A stretch of DNA of 64,000 nucleotides from Riptortus pedestris (GCA_019009955.1 CM032228.1:97902501-97966500), one strand, 5' to 3'. Shown: positions 1-11,363, counted from the first letter of the stretch. Made by a program: numbers and translations. Notes: generated by a model from the letters alone, not told the origin.

Positions 1-145
1 TATTCCTCTTCTAAATTGTGGACGTGCCGACAATAACCAGCCCAGTCATCAGCTGTTATTGATCGTAATCCTAAAGGATATGAATAATTAACGAACTTTA
101 ACGCCGATATGTCGTAAAATAGTAAAATGTGTTATTGTGTAAAAT

Positions 146-1333
146 TTATTTTTTACCTTCATTTATTAATGATTCCAGATTAGTCATTGAGAGGTCACCG
201 CTTACATTTCTTTCACGCACAAATCTCTTCAGCTTAGCCCAAGCCAGTTCTATCGGATTTAAATTACACATGTAAGGTGGTAATCTTAGAACGTTATGTT
301 CATATGCCTCTAGGATTTGGTCAATTTTAAAAACTCTTTTTCTAGGTGCTATATTTTCGACCATGTCTAAAAGCATATGCCGCCTCATGCTCATATCCGC
401 AACTGCACCATTCTTATTAAGCCAGTCTACCATTTCTGTCTTGTTTGAAGAGCTGGTTGGTGGCTTATTTAATTGCAAATTATGATATGGGGCATTATCC
501 ATTATTATAACAGAAGAGGCTGGCAACTTTGGAAGCACTTTTTCCCTAATCCATTTGGTAAAATTTCCACCATTCATTTGCCCGTGGTAATCTCCTGTTG
601 AGGTGCCAGCTCTAAATACAAGTTGACAATCAGGTAAAAATCCATTGTTGGACCCAATACCAACAACAATAAAGCGTCTGGTACCTGCTAAAGAGGATGT
701 AACCCCCGTAATACCTGGGCATTGCCAACACTTTCCCATGGTTAAATCAGTGTCCAACCACGTCTCATCTATGAAGAAGATTGGACGTCCACATTCCCGA
801 TATCTTCTTATTGCGTGAAGATATCTTCCTCGCCAGTCAACTATGTGAGGCCTTTCTATTAAAATTTTTCGTTCACTTTGGGATTTCCTCCAACTAAATC
901 CCATATCTTTTAGCAATTTCCGCAATGATTCGCGGCCGAGTTTAAAATTTATACTTTTCCTCAATGAAGTGAGAAGTTTAGGTACAGAAGGCACAATTTG
1001 TTGTCTCACATAAAAATCCTCAATTGTCCGTCTAATAACATTTCTATCAAAATTATCTACCGTAATAGGACGACGGCCTAGGGGCTTCATTGGCGATTGT
1101 AAATTTCCTTCTGGAGACTTCTTTTTCTCTGAGGCTATTCGTTTCACTGTCGCCGAAGAACATTTTGTATATAAGGTCGTCCTCTTTTGAGGGCTAGTAA
1201 ACGGAGCCAATAAATCATTTTTTCTTTTTTCTTCGATGCAAGCCTCCAAAACATTTCCAATAACTCTCCTCTCTTTACTATGAATAATGTGTCGCTTCTC
1301 AGCACTTTGAGTGGATGGACCGGGTCGAGACAT
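146..1333 (-). CDS. Intact DD82E (Sailor-like) IS630/Tc1/mariner-superfamily transposase
   Basis: An uninterrupted 395-codon frame. The in-frame GTG six bases upstream is ignored in favour of the ATG at 1333. Seen: a basic N-terminal region with helix-turn-helix-like segments (roughly residues 85-150), then a DDE catalytic domain with FIDETW (D189), IIMDNAPYHN (D279) and NLNPIELAWAKLK (E362). There are 82 residues between the second D and the E, against 34-41 in ordinary Tc1/mariner enzymes. Family knowledge: the superfamily cuts and pastes DNA at TA sites, and a DD82E group has been named Sailor; I recall this from memory. It sits left of WDR3 exon 2, so probably inside a WDR3 intron in the sense orientation. 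No terminal inverted repeats could be paired, because only 145 bases remain on the left. It could be a live element or a domesticated gene; the absence of stops supports recent activity or selection. Confidence 0.85.
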   Translation of the reverse strand: MSRPGPSTQSAEKRHIIHSKERRVIGNVLEACIEEKRKNDLLAPFTSPQKRTTLYTKCSSATVKRIASEKKKSPEGNLQSPMKPLGRRPITVDNFDRNVIRRTIEDFYVRQQIVPSVPKLLTSLRKSINFKLGRESLRKLLKDMGFSWRKSQSERKILIERPHIVDWRGRYLHAIRRYRECGRPIFFIDETWLDTDLTMGKCWQCPGITGVTSSLAGTRRFIVVGIGSNNGFLPDCQLVFRAGTSTGDYHGQMNGGNFTKWIREKVLPKLPASSVIIMDNAPYHNLQLNKPPTSSSNKTEMVDWLNKNGAVADMSMRRHMLLDMVENIAPRKRVFKIDQILEAYEHNVLRLPPYMCNLNPIELAWAKLKRFVRERNVSGDLSMTNLESLINEGKK

Positions 1334-1737
1334 ATTCACAACAAAACAATTTAGAAGAAACTACTTGCACAATACCGGGCAGGTTAATGAGTTCCGGGCA
1401 TGAATGTTTTCAGGTCTGGATTACACGCCCCCTTCCCTTGCTACTTCGGCCACGCCCCTTCTCCCACCCTCCGGCCACAAGGCTCTTCCATTCCTGGCTG
1501 TACAGTAAACAATAAGTGATTATATCATGACACTTCATATTCCAAGTTTAAATGCCAAATATTGTTTTCAACATATCTCACAAAAAATTTTATCGAAACT
1601 ATAATTATTATACTGTTGATGTTCAACAATCTTGTTGAGCAACAGTTGTATGCATTTTTTTATAATTTGAATATTAAACAAGTTGTTCATACTTTCTAGT
1701 TTTCAGCCTTCATCACATTTTTCTTTAGAAATAGAGG

Positions 1738-1864
1738 AAAAGTTCGTCATGCAGCTGCGTTAACTAACTCACGCGCGCCAAGTATTTGCATTTATCTCAA
1801 AATTTTTAGGTTCAATAAGAATAATATTTGATATTTAAGCTTCAAATAAAATGCTTCGTGATAT

Positions 1865-1899
<35 letters not shown>

Positions 1900-2812
1900 T
1901 TCTTATTCTGGACCCAATATTTTTTTTATGTTCTTCATATATTCATGGAAATGGCCCATGGGGATTTGTATCGACCTCCCCAGAGAGGAAGGGACAGTGC
2001 CTATGAACGTAAGAGGGAACCCTGAAGAGGTGGTATGTAAACCATGACACAAGTAGGGTCGTATGAATACATTTTGGGTGAAAAATAGTTATTTATTATA
2101 CAAGTGACGAAAGTAGATCATTTTACAACTCGAGTGAAATGTTTACCCACACGAGCGAAGCGAGTGTGGTAATTTCACGAGAGTTGTAAATTCTACTTTC
2201 GTCACGAGTGTAATATTACATTTTTTCTGTAATCGTGTAATACATGATCAGATCTAACCAGAATATGAACAAAATTAGGATGTTGTGAAGTATATGATAT
2301 GTTGTTGGTAGGTTATAAGCATGGTTGTGAAAGGTTATAAGCATAGTTATAAAACAACTAGTGATGATTGTGAAGTTATAAACAAGTGCAGGTTATAAAC
2401 AAGGAAGGTAATTATTATTATATTTAAATTTTAAAATATATTGATTATTTCCAACAATAATTCATTCACATTTCAATTTATTTTGTTAAAATAAATTCTT
2501 ACAATGTTAAGAAACATTTAAAAGCATTTAATTTCCAACTTCAAATTATTTTTTAATTTATACTTATTACTTAGTGATTACTTTCTTCACTCTATTGCAA
2601 AATGTTTCACTTTCTTCACTCATTTCAGTTTAGTAATGTTACCATTATTCAACGATTACAGAAAAATGTTTTTTATTGGTGCCCCTTGCCAAGAAACTAT
2701 GAAAAATGCACACTAACACACACACACATGCTAGATAAGATCGATGGACATTTGAGGAAGATTTTCGAAAATTGGGTCATGAGTAAGACCTCTATAGCAG
2801 ATTTCCCTTAAA
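1738..2812 (+). mobile_element. Diverged family A (HINE-like) element, interrupted
   Basis: The left end at 1738 resembles the family A 5' end (GTCCGTCACGCAGGGGCTGC, here GTTCGTCATGCAGCTGCG). A (TA)n tract follows at about 1867-1899. The 3' block at about 2735-2812 has the family signature ATCGATGGACATTTGAGGAA and ends GCAGATTTCCCTTAAAGG, a mutated version of the terminal palindrome. The middle (about 1900-2700) does not match other copies and includes a hairpin sequence, so one original copy split by later insertions is inferred. Confidence 0.5.
2104..2205. repeat. Hairpin (fold-back) sequence of about 100 bp
   Basis: Arms of roughly 42-49 bp beginning GTGACGAAAGTAGA and ending TCTACTTTCGTCAC are near-complementary. 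They meet at a GC-richer centre (CACACGAGCGAAGCGAGTGTG). It looks like a small fold-back MITE inserted within the family A copy. Confidence 0.7.
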
Positions 2813-2876
2813 GGTTAAGGGCTATTTTTCATTCAGTAAGTCCGTTAAGTTATAAATAATAAGTAATAAATATTAC

Positions 2877-4839
2877 CTTCGCACCAGAAGCTAATCGATG
2901 TCCTTCTTTATCAAAAGCGAGAGTTGTAATAGCTGACCGATGCCCAGCAAAAACTGTTTTAAGGTCCCCTGTGATAAGATTAGTTATATTAATACTGCCA
3001 TCTGAATATCCAACAGCAATGTGTATTCGATCAGGGCTGGCACACAAATATGTAACTTCAACATGTTGGTCACACGGTATCACAAGTGCCTAAAAAAAAA
3101 TAATTTATATGTTGAGATTTCGATATATAAGAACAAATATTTTATTGTTTTTTAATGCCTAATATAATAAACATAGCACACAAAAGGGGGTAGGAGATGT
3201 CCACTATTAAACATGTATTTGGGTACTGCTTTAAAGAATTTCAAAGAACAGAACATATAATTGTTTGTTTTAAATTATTTTTTAACAAAACGTTATTGGC
3301 CATCAATTACATGGAGACGTGAGAGAAGGAAGTATCTTTTTAATGCTTGCCAATTTCCTTTCATCTAGCTCAGGGGTCTCCATACTACGGCCCGAGGGTC
3401 ACATCCGGCCCGCGGACAGATTTTGTCCGGCCCGCGGAGAGCTAGCATACTTGAAAACTCCTTTTAGAGGACATATTTTTTATAGGAAATTAAATTTAAT
3501 TTACTGAAGTATTCTAATTTTATGTTGAATAATTATAATATGACATCTACATTGGTATGGTCATGGGCTAACTACTCATAACATTGTTGTAGGCTTATTG
3601 TTATTGTTTTTGTGATAAGTTGGATAAAGAAACACAGAATTGTAATGAGTAAAGACATGTATAATATGCAGAAAATTTAACTTCAGTATATAATAACTAA
3701 CAAATTATTGAAATGAATCCTACTAACATTTTATACATTTTAAATAAAAACATAACTTATAACAAACATAATGACATATGAAATACTAATGAGATTTTCC
3801 ACTGACAATAGTAGTTGTGGACTAATTTTACTTGTACCAATTATTAAAAGAGATTTAAGATGCTCAACAGTTAATTTATCTCTGTAAACATTTTTTGTGT
3901 ACTTCATTTTGGAGAAGGTCTTCTCACACAAATAAGTAGTTCCAAAAACAGAAAACTTACTGGCCCTCGGAACTTACTGGAGTAATCAGTATGGCCCTAT
4001 GGAAAGTTTGGAGACCCCTGATCTATTTCATTAAATGGTGAGTATTTATCAGCTTGGTTTTTAAATTCTATGCATAAAAATTTATGTTTATTATACAAAT
4101 ATATATATATATATATATACACCTTTTTATATAACTAAAATATCCAACAAGCTTCTCAAACAACTCATGATGTAATGAGGGCATTCGGGGAGCAAACAAA
4201 TGTTTTAGGATGAATCTACTATAGAAAACCAAGAACAAGGGGTTGTATGAGCAACTTATTACTTATTTCTAGAATGGAAGGACTCCATTCTTTTCATGGA
4301 CATCTTTTTTATAAAAATTTATTTAGTATTGTGTATACTAAGAACATAAAAAGGGTGAATGATCCTTAAAAGGAATTAATCAAAGACGGAAGCACAGTAG
4401 TTATCACACTCTCTACATTAGGTGCCATCTCATTTTTGGAGAAATTTATACACTATTACTGCTTTCTTGGGGGAATGTAGTATCAAGGAAGGACTAATCC
4501 TTTCATAACTCGTTTTAAAAAAACAAAACATATTCTGTAAACTTAAGAGGAAGTGTCATACTCCTTAGGAATATATAATAATTGAGATTTCCCTACAAAG
4601 GTTCATAAAAGAAAAAAATGTAATCTTCATTCATCTAAAATGTATAAAAATACATATGTATAAAATACCTTTTCTCCTAGCCTCATATCCCAAACATATA
4701 CATTTTCACAGGCTCCTGTTGCTAAAAATCTGCCCTCCTGTCCTTGGTGAACAATAAAATTAACATTTGAATTTGGGCTTGCAATAATGTTAAAAGTGTC
4801 CAAATGAGCATAGCGCAGATATTGCTTTGTAATACCCAT
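2877..4839 (-). CDS. WDR3: WDR3 (U3 snoRNP WD40 protein), first two coding exons only
   Basis: WDR3 (yeast Utp12/Dip2) is a nucleolar WD40 protein of the small-subunit processome, needed for 18S pre-rRNA processing. Exon 1 is 4669-4839 (57 codons from the ATG at 4839) and begins MGITKQYLRY, which closely matches the WDR3 N-terminus as I know it. It ends at a GT donor (4668-4667). Exon 2 is 2877-3089 (71 codons), preceded by TTTTTTTTTAG, in phase 0. It carries WD40-type segments such as VTYLCASPDRIHIAVGYSDGSI and HRSAITTLAFD, and ends at a GTAATA donor. The family is about 900 residues long, so most exons must lie left of the window; none was found at 1-2850. The 1.6-kb intron 1 contains a hAT element. 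Confidence 0.9.
3371..4020 (-). mobile_element. Deleted hAT element with transposase C-terminal remnant
   Basis: The terminal inverted repeats are CAGGGGTCTCCATACTACGG at 3371 and the reverse complement of TTTGGAGACCCCTG ending at 4020. Flanking 8-bp target copies read ATCTAGCT and ATCTATTT (6 of 8 match). The minus strand at about 3740-3950 encodes LCEKTFSKMKYTKNVYRDKL, typical of the C-terminus of hAT-type transposases of the GTF2IRD2/ZBED-like group. At 650 bp it is an internally deleted, non-autonomous copy in WDR3 intron 1. A left-end fragment with the same TIR occurs at 27772. Confidence 0.8.
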
Positions 4840-5580
4840 GATTAATTTAAAAATACGAATATATTATTACACTTTTAAGTTCTTTAAGTACACTCAAATG
4901 ACGTTTCGGTAGAAAACATTTTGACCTGACAACCGTCAATTCATCATAAAACCAATCAAGAGATCCACAAACTACAAAACATTGTCAGTATAAAATCCAC
5001 GTGAGTAAAGTAGGTTTCATATGTTACACCTCTTCGGAAGGTTATAAATAATAAGTCTTCTCCATGGCAGTACGAGGTCTGAATACACTGAAGCAAGCAG
5101 ACCTAGTTAACTGAAAGAAAAAGACAGTATGTCATTATTTAAAGCTACGAACCATCTATCTTATTCCTAGGATAGCAATTATCTATCTTATTATCACAAC
5201 AAAACTCAGTCCCTGTGATTTGAAGTTGCAGAATTCAACATTTTTCCTGAAGGCCAGAATATTAATGATTCCAAACTTAAATATTTTCGCCTGTTCCTTA
5301 CATACCAGGAAGCGCTAACAGCTGCATTCTTACCAATTGTATAGTATTTTTTTAATTACTTAGTTACTTTTAACACAATATTTCCTAAAGGCAATGAGCC
5401 TCCACGTAGCTTGCAATGGTACATTTGGCTCTTTTACATGCGTATATTTTCTTCATCAATATCAATATATACAATAAACTGTTATCTTACTCAAGTAATA
5501 GTTTGAGGCTCAAAACAACTCCTTACATAAACTGGGGACTCCCAATGGGACATTATTAATTAAGGAGCAAGCACCCTGAG
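4840..5580. other. WDR3 5' flank, no gene seen
   Basis: This should hold the WDR3 5' UTR and promoter. No TATA box can be placed with confidence, and no repeat family or further coding sequence was recognised. Confidence 0.4.
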
Positions 5581-5639
5581 AAAGAGTTCAGCCTATGTAC
5601 TTCCAAAAACAATAATATAATACATTAAATAAAAAATAA

Positions 5640-6420
5640 CGAATGCCACCACACATCTTGGCCTTGGAAATCGTTCGTCTAGAGGAATTCCTCTGCCAGC
5701 CACAGCCAATCCCTTGTCTTCCACACATCTGTCCATTCTCTGCTGCAAGCACGCCCCAGACTGTCCAGGAACCACAAAGAACCAACAAAAAGGATGCTGA
5801 TCCACTGCATTGCAATACTGCTCACGCCAAAATCCCACAATCCGCCAACACTCTTCTTACACCAGACACCTTTGTAAGGCATGGGCCCTGGGAGTACTCA
5901 GGCCATGCCTGGATCAACCTCGGCGAGCTGGGCAACCGCCCTCTTCAGCTCCAACCTCTCGTATTTCTCTTTCTTCATTTGAAATATATCCTCCAATGGT
6001 CTTGCTGCAGTAACGATATGAATATCAATTATTACCACACTTGTCCTCCACTTCACAATCAAGTCTGGCCGAAAGGACGCAATAGAGGTGACGAATTAAT
6101 TCTCGTATTATAAAGCCCTGCCTTACAAAGTGTACTACTTCATTTTGCACGGATTCGGAATCTCTTCGTAGCAATACAGTCCTCAAAAAAATGAGTATCC
6201 GTTTACAATGCTCCACAGCCACATTGGCACATGGCTATCTTAATCCTATCCGGCTTACCACGAGATGTCCTCCGCCGGGTAGGAATAGCCCCTCCTACAA
6301 TCTTAGTAAAAGCCACAGAATGCCTTCCATTTAAATCCTCTTCTGTTGAACGTTTCTTTGCTGTAGAAGCTGGAACCTCTATATCGTCAGTGTTTTGAAG
6401 TTCCAAATAAATTGACATTG
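5640..6420 (-). pseudogene. R2-type (restriction-like endonuclease) LINE C-terminal remnant
   Basis: Minus-strand translation with frameshifts gives, in order, a Cys-rich stretch (MCQCGCGAVEHC, about 6210-6250), RRDSESVQNEVVHFVRQG, then SFRPDLIVKWRTSVVIIDIH (about 6025-6090), and a charged helix with KRAVAQLAEVDPG. The CCHC-like knuckle followed by RPD-x(10-13)-D is the layout of the C-terminal PD-(D/E)XK endonuclease of R2/R4/NeSL-type non-LTR retrotransposons. Several frameshifts and stops show it is dead, and no reverse transcriptase domain remains. The family call rests on motif order, not on a database match. Confidence 0.55.
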
Positions 6421-6465
6421 TTATCCACAGCTTCAGAACTCAGGAGTGGATGGAAATAAAATTTA

Positions 6466-6512
6466 AGAAGTGTTATTTATTAACGTCCATTTTGTGCTGC
6501 GAGTTGGAATAA
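6466..6512 (-). repeat. Fragment of tRNA-type SINE (3' tail)
   Basis: TTATTTATTAACGTCCATTT and the following bases match the reverse complement of the 3' tail shared by the SINE copies in this window. It sits just upstream of the duplicated NUBP2 fragment. Confidence 0.5.
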
Positions 6513-6547
6513 CCTATTGCCGATGAAAAAGGCTAGATGCTTTGTTG

Positions 6548-6640
6548 AGGAACATTAGATGAACATAACTTGTTGAGAATGTTAGGTAACAATAAATCTC
6601 ATTTTTTAAAAGCTTAAAATGTTTTGAGGGCCTCAGGTTA
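6548..6640 (+). pseudogene. Duplicated fragment of NUBP2 exon 3 and intron 3
   Basis: Bases 6548-6640 align with 9776-9870 of NUBP2: the last 40 or so bases of exon 3 (GGAACATYAGATGAACATA..., ending GAATGTTAG at the splice donor) and the first 45 or so bases of intron 3. A deletion of 3-4 bases breaks the reading frame. The match continues through the adjoining SINE. The intact exon at 9706-9817 is clearly the functional copy; this one lacks everything 5' of it. Confidence 0.8.
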
Positions 6641-6830
6641 GCCATGTGAATTAAGCCATTGGTCTTAATCTCATATGGTAAACCTAGAAGGGCGAGTTCG
6701 ATTCACGCCTGGGCAATAAAAATTGATTTAATGATGAACTCATTATGTCCACCCTGGCTAAAAAAGGGAGGTAACCAGTAGATAACCGTAAGACGTCAAT
6801 AAATGTTAAGACATTAATCTTTATAGAGGA
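6630..6830 (+). mobile_element. tRNA-derived SINE, copy 1
   Basis: A SINE with a B-box-like GAGTTCGATTC, followed by a conserved body (CACCCTGGCTAAAAAAGGG, GGTAACC, GATAACC) and a tail related to GACGTTAATAAATAAT. It is parallel to the copy in NUBP2 intron 3 (9858-10088) and shares that copy's upstream flank. Confidence 0.7.
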
Positions 6831-6835
6831 AAAAC

Positions 6836-7402
6836 ATCCGTCACGCTGGGGCTGCGTTAATTAAGCAGATCTCTCACGTGCGTCACGCATTTCCATTTAT
6901 CTCAACAAGTAAATTTTCAATAAGAACAATATTTGGTATTTTAGCTTCAAATAAAGAACTTCACAATATAACAACTTATTGTTAATACGACGAGTAGGAG
7001 TGGGTGTTTACTACAGGCCGACAAGTGAAAAATGCGAATATCTTCGTTAATAATAAAGTTTTTGAATAAACACACATTCCAATATTTATAGAACATTACA
7101 TTTGCAATAAGATTGGTTCTGTATAATATTTGATCCGACGAGTAATTCTCCCTCTAAACCCCCCCCCCTCCCACTGGCCGGATTTCAGTAGTCAACGAAC
7201 TTGATTCTTAGTTTCACATAAAACGTTTAAATATCCAATTTGGTAACGATCAAATAAAAATTGCTACCGCTAACAGACAAATATATATATATGGTTTTGA
7301 ACGGAACTCAATTTCGCCATCTATTTGGTTGGATCGATGGACATGTGAGACCAAATTTCAAAAATCGCGTCATGAGAACGACCTCAAGTCTGCTAAAACT
7401 TT
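6836..7402 (+). mobile_element. Family A (HINE-like) element, nearly complete
   Basis: The 5' end is TCCGTCACGCTGGGGCTGCG, then TTAATTAAGCAGAT. The A core (CGACGAGTAATTCTCC, CTCTAAACCC, GATTTCAG) and a short TA tract at about 7282 follow. The 3' block has ATCGATGGACATGTGAG and ends CTGCTAAAAC, with the terminal palindrome deleted. It lies about 240 bp upstream of the NUBP2 start codon. Confidence 0.75.
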
Positions 7403-7643
7403 CAGCCACAATCTTAGAATTCTAAACTTATTTGGTACACGAGATCGAGAGTGCCTGACATGTACTCTATACCATTAGTGATATGCAATAAGTTACTCTT
7501 ATCTTCTTTGGTATTGGAAGGTTTTTTTATTCACTGAAGGTTTTTCTTGTTTATAACTTTGTGAGCTCTGGTGTTGTGATTCAAAATTACTTTTGTGTAA
7601 TTTTTTCCTAGTAGGCTTGCCATCACCCCACTATCATTTAAAC

Positions 7644-10435
7644 ATGGTATCAGGTGTGAAAAACGTAATTTTAGTTCTTTCAGGAAAAGGAGGTGTAGGA
7701 AAAACTACTGTTAGTGCTCAGTTAGCCATTGCATTAAAAAATAAAGGGTTTAAGGTAGTTATTCTAATTTATATATAACATAAATATAATAAGGGTTATA
7801 AATGTTAAACAGTTATATTGGTCTTTTAGGTTGGACTTCTGGATGTTGACTTGTGTGGGCCTAGTATTCCATATTTGCTCGGTTTGGAAAATCATGCAGT
7901 TCATCAATGCCCTGAAGGTTGGGTCCCTGTTTATGCTGATAAGGACCAGAAATTAGCAGTTATGTCTATCGCATTTCTTTTGAATGACAGGAATTCAAGT
8001 GTAATTTGGAGAGGCCCAAAGAAAACTGGTACACTTTTCACTAAATATTTTATAAAATATTACACTTATTCAGCTATGCATGTCACAATGATACCTCATT
8101 CTTCTAGCCATTTTGTGGGTGCTTTTCATCTAGACCTCTTTAATACAGTTAAAAATAAGTTAACACAATTAACGGTTTTAGTCACCCCATCAACTTCCAC
8201 TCCTGCGAGAGGGTAATCAACATTATTTTCCTTAAATCATTTTTTCAAAACATTAAACGCTTAGAATGTTTTAATTATTTATATACCTGGTGTAATTAAA
8301 TAATAGTGGTACCAAACAAATAATTTCAATTATATTCAAAAAATCAGGTGAGGATTGTCTTTTGTCATAATGACATTGCCGAGTAACATTCAATAGTTAT
8401 AATTGTAGAAAGTTGTTTCAATAACGTCAGCATATCGGAGAAAATAAGATACCAGAATTGAAGAATTTGATTCCCCTCAACTACCGCTATCACTCCTTGT
8501 GCAAATTCAGCATGAATAAATTGCATTATTATAAATAAATAATACGTTTCAAAAATTACATAATTCAAATGCTCTTATAGTTTACATTTCTATTGGAAAT
8601 AAATAACGAAATTTTGAAGGAAGTTATAATTTATTTTCTATGGAAGAACAAATTGCATTTCCCCCACCCAATCGATAAAAACTGCAAAGTTTCAAGCACT
8701 TTAGCAGTGTGTAAAAAAAAAACTATTTGAGATAGAGCAAAAATATTTTTATATCCTTTTTATTATAGTTCCAAGTAACCTTGATAGGTGGCCTCTAGTA
8801 GGGCAGGTGTGTTTGGACTTGTTTTCAACAAAATTATAGTTACGGAACTTCTCTAAAAAAATAAAGCAACTATTACATATAGTGATGTCTACTATCCCCA
8901 TTGTTCATAATTCTGAGCCAATATAAGGTGTAATGATTGAGCATTGATCATCTATCTCTCACATCCATCTATATTTATTACAGTATATATTACTCCTTCT
9001 CAAAATTTAAAACACTTTACATCATGAACTCCCTATTGTGGTTCTTCAATTTCTTGTAATCTCTCTCTCTCTTAGCCTCAAACTGCACTCATTCATTAAT
9101 AACTAGATCATTCACACTATTATACTCATTACACCAAAAATAATAATGCTGTTCGACTGGGAGGTGAGAGGTAGACATCTTTGTATGTTTTAAATAGAAA
9201 CCTATCCCTCAAAAAATTAATCATCACAGCAGTTTCAAGACATAAACTGCATCTTTTATCAAAGCAAACCAACTTGCCACATTTATTACCATAGGGTAAA
9301 AATTTATAATGTTAATAATATAGTAAAATCCTACACATAGTACTATAAAACATATAGAACAAAATTAGTCAATGAGCACAACTATTAACCAAAAAATATT
9401 CCCTCTATTAAACAACGGTACTCTTTTCTGGACTTATTCGGAAGAATGAAAGTATTTGTATAGAGCATGACATCAGAATATTTTTAGTTTCCATGAGTAT
9501 CTATTATTCCATTTGTGAGAGATTGTACCTATTTCATCTAATATATAGTCAATTGAATTATTCTTTGAGCAATTGATTTGCTAAAATGTAACAGGGCAAA
9601 AGGAAGATAAGAAACATTCCATTTCCAAATTTTGTTATAAATTATTTTATTGTGTTTGCCTGTATTAATTTAATTCTAGAATATATGTATTATTTTTTGT
9701 TCCAGCTATGATTAAGCAATTTTTGAATGATGTTTATTGGCAGGAAATAGATTTCTTAGTGATTGATACACCTCCAGGAACATCAGATGAACATATAACT
9801 GTTGTTGAGAATGTTAGGTAATAATAAATCTCATTTTTTAAATGTGAATAAAATGTTTTGAGGGGCTCAGGGTAGCCAATTGAGTTAAAGCATTGGTCTT
9901 AATTCCACTTGGCAAACCTAGAGTAGCATGTTTGATTCCCTCCTAGGAAATAGGAATTTATTTAGTGCCAAACTCATTAAATAAAATCCTTAGTCCCACC
10001 CTGAATAAAAAAGGGTGGTAACCTATAGATAACCCGTCCCAATTAGCCATAGTAGCAAAAAGTGGACATAATAATTAATAATAACAATATTCTTAATCTT
10101 TTCTTATGAATTTTTACTTTTTTCAATCGAGTTTATTGTTTTTAAGAAACATGAAATGTGGCGCTGTCATTGTCACGACTCCCCAATCTGTAGCTATTGA
10201 AGATGTCAGGAAGGAAGTTACATTTTGTAAAAAGACAGGAATACCTATATTGGGAATTATTGAGAATATGAGTGGATTTGTCTGCCCTTCTTGTTCTGTA
10301 AGTTTCCATTTTTACTATTTCTAGGTAATTAAACTAAACTATATCTAGTCCTTCACAGAAGCTATGATGTTCATTTAAACATCAGATTGATGCTTCAATC
10401 TTCTGATAAAGTGGAGGTATAAATGGCAAAAGTTG

Positions 10436-10501
<66 letters not shown>

Positions 10502-11363
10502 CTTATACAGAATAAAATAGGTTTTGGTTTTTCTATCCTATTCCACCCCATTTTCAACCAATTAACTTTTTCATTTATGTTGTTGATTTCCCAATTTACA
10601 ATCTAAGCCATAACATAAACATATCCCAGTACTCAGTTTGGTTTATTTTTCTTCAAACAATTTGTTTGAGATGCTTAATAATATTATACCAACCTTGATA
10701 AGAATATGTGTTTTTATAGATTCCATATTGCCTAAAGTCAACAACATTAGGTAAATAACTGGGGCCTCTAACTGAAACTTTTAAATCAATTGTTGAAATT
10801 TTTATTGCTGGCTCTTAACACGCTTCATTAAGCTCATTAGTAATTTAATATTTCTGATAAACCCAATGGTTGAATTACAATAGAGAACAACATTTCATAA
10901 TAAAAATATTGGCTCTACTGTTTTAGAATATTTCCCACGAAGCTTTTCTTAATTTTTCAAAAATGTCTGCTAATGTCCAATGATCCTGTTAAGGATATCA
11001 CAAAAATTAGATCCTTTCAAATATAAACAAACACAAATCTTCACCCTTTTCCTAGGTCTTTTAGTAAAATGAACAGTTGTAGCTTATTGCAAAAAAGAAA
11101 TTCACAAACTTATCTGACTACAATTTCAATTTTTCATTCAGTTTGATCATATACTATGTTCATTCATTTTCTGAATGTTTTAGGAATGTTCAAATATATT
11201 TTCAAAAGGAGGTGGTGAACTGCTTTCTCAACATGCTGAGGTGCCTTTCTTGGGTTGCATTCCCATTGATCCTCGTATTTCACAAATTCAAGACATTCCA
11301 GAAGATTCACCAGTAGGATCAGCTCTACATAAAATTGTTTCAACTATTACTTCTAGTCAGTAG
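7644..11363 (+). CDS. NUBP2: NUBP2 (cytosolic Fe-S cluster assembly factor), five exons
   Basis: A P-loop ATPase that, with NUBP1, scaffolds [4Fe-4S] clusters for cytosolic and nuclear proteins. Exons: 7644-7754, 7830-8028, 9706-9817, 10147-10297 and 11184-11363 (TAG stop), all with GT-AG borders and matching phases. They encode 250 aa; relatives are about 260-271. Seen: deviant Walker A GKGGVGKT (14-21), DVDLCGPS (42-49), WRGPKKT, the switch motif [10 protein letters not shown] (124-133), [14 protein letters not shown], and the cluster-binding cysteines C187, C190 and C193. The start at 7644 gives the family N-terminus; an in-frame GTG/ATG extension upstream has no similarity. The exon 4 acceptor (TTTTTAAG at 10146) is weak, and the protein is one residue short there relative to the fly protein I remember, so that border is least certain. 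Confidence 0.95.
8145..8700 (-). mobile_element. Old family B 3'-region copy in NUBP2 intron 2
   Basis: The reverse complement aligns block by block with 43530-44070 and 47660-48200 of the two long family B elements. Shared words include CACAAGGAGTGATA, GTTATTGAAACAACT and GTCATTATGACAAAAGA. Divergence is clearly greater than between those two copies, so this is an older insertion. The rest of the 1.7-kb intron (8700-9705) shows nothing recognisable. Confidence 0.65.
9858..10088 (+). mobile_element. tRNA-derived SINE in NUBP2 intron 3
   Basis: GGGCTCAGGGTAGCCAATTG starts the tRNA-like head. A B-box-like GTTTGATTCCC, the body CCCACCCTGAATAAAAAAGGG and the tail AAAAAGTGGACATAATAATT follow. It fills most of the 329-bp intron 3. 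Confidence 0.75.
10438..10497. repeat. (TA)n microsatellite in NUBP2 intron 4
   Basis: An uninterrupted run of about 30 TA units. No family A or B flank was recognised next to it, unlike most TA tracts in this window. Confidence 0.95.

Noticed and set aside
5643..6113. 156-codon plus-strand open frame
   Set aside because: It runs opposite the LINE endonuclease remnant, whose motifs are on the minus strand; the plus frame has no recognisable domain.
8029..8216. Extension of NUBP2 exon 2 frame past 8028
   Set aside because: Read-through of the GT donor into intron 2; the continuation has no NUBP2 similarity, while exon 3 joins in phase.
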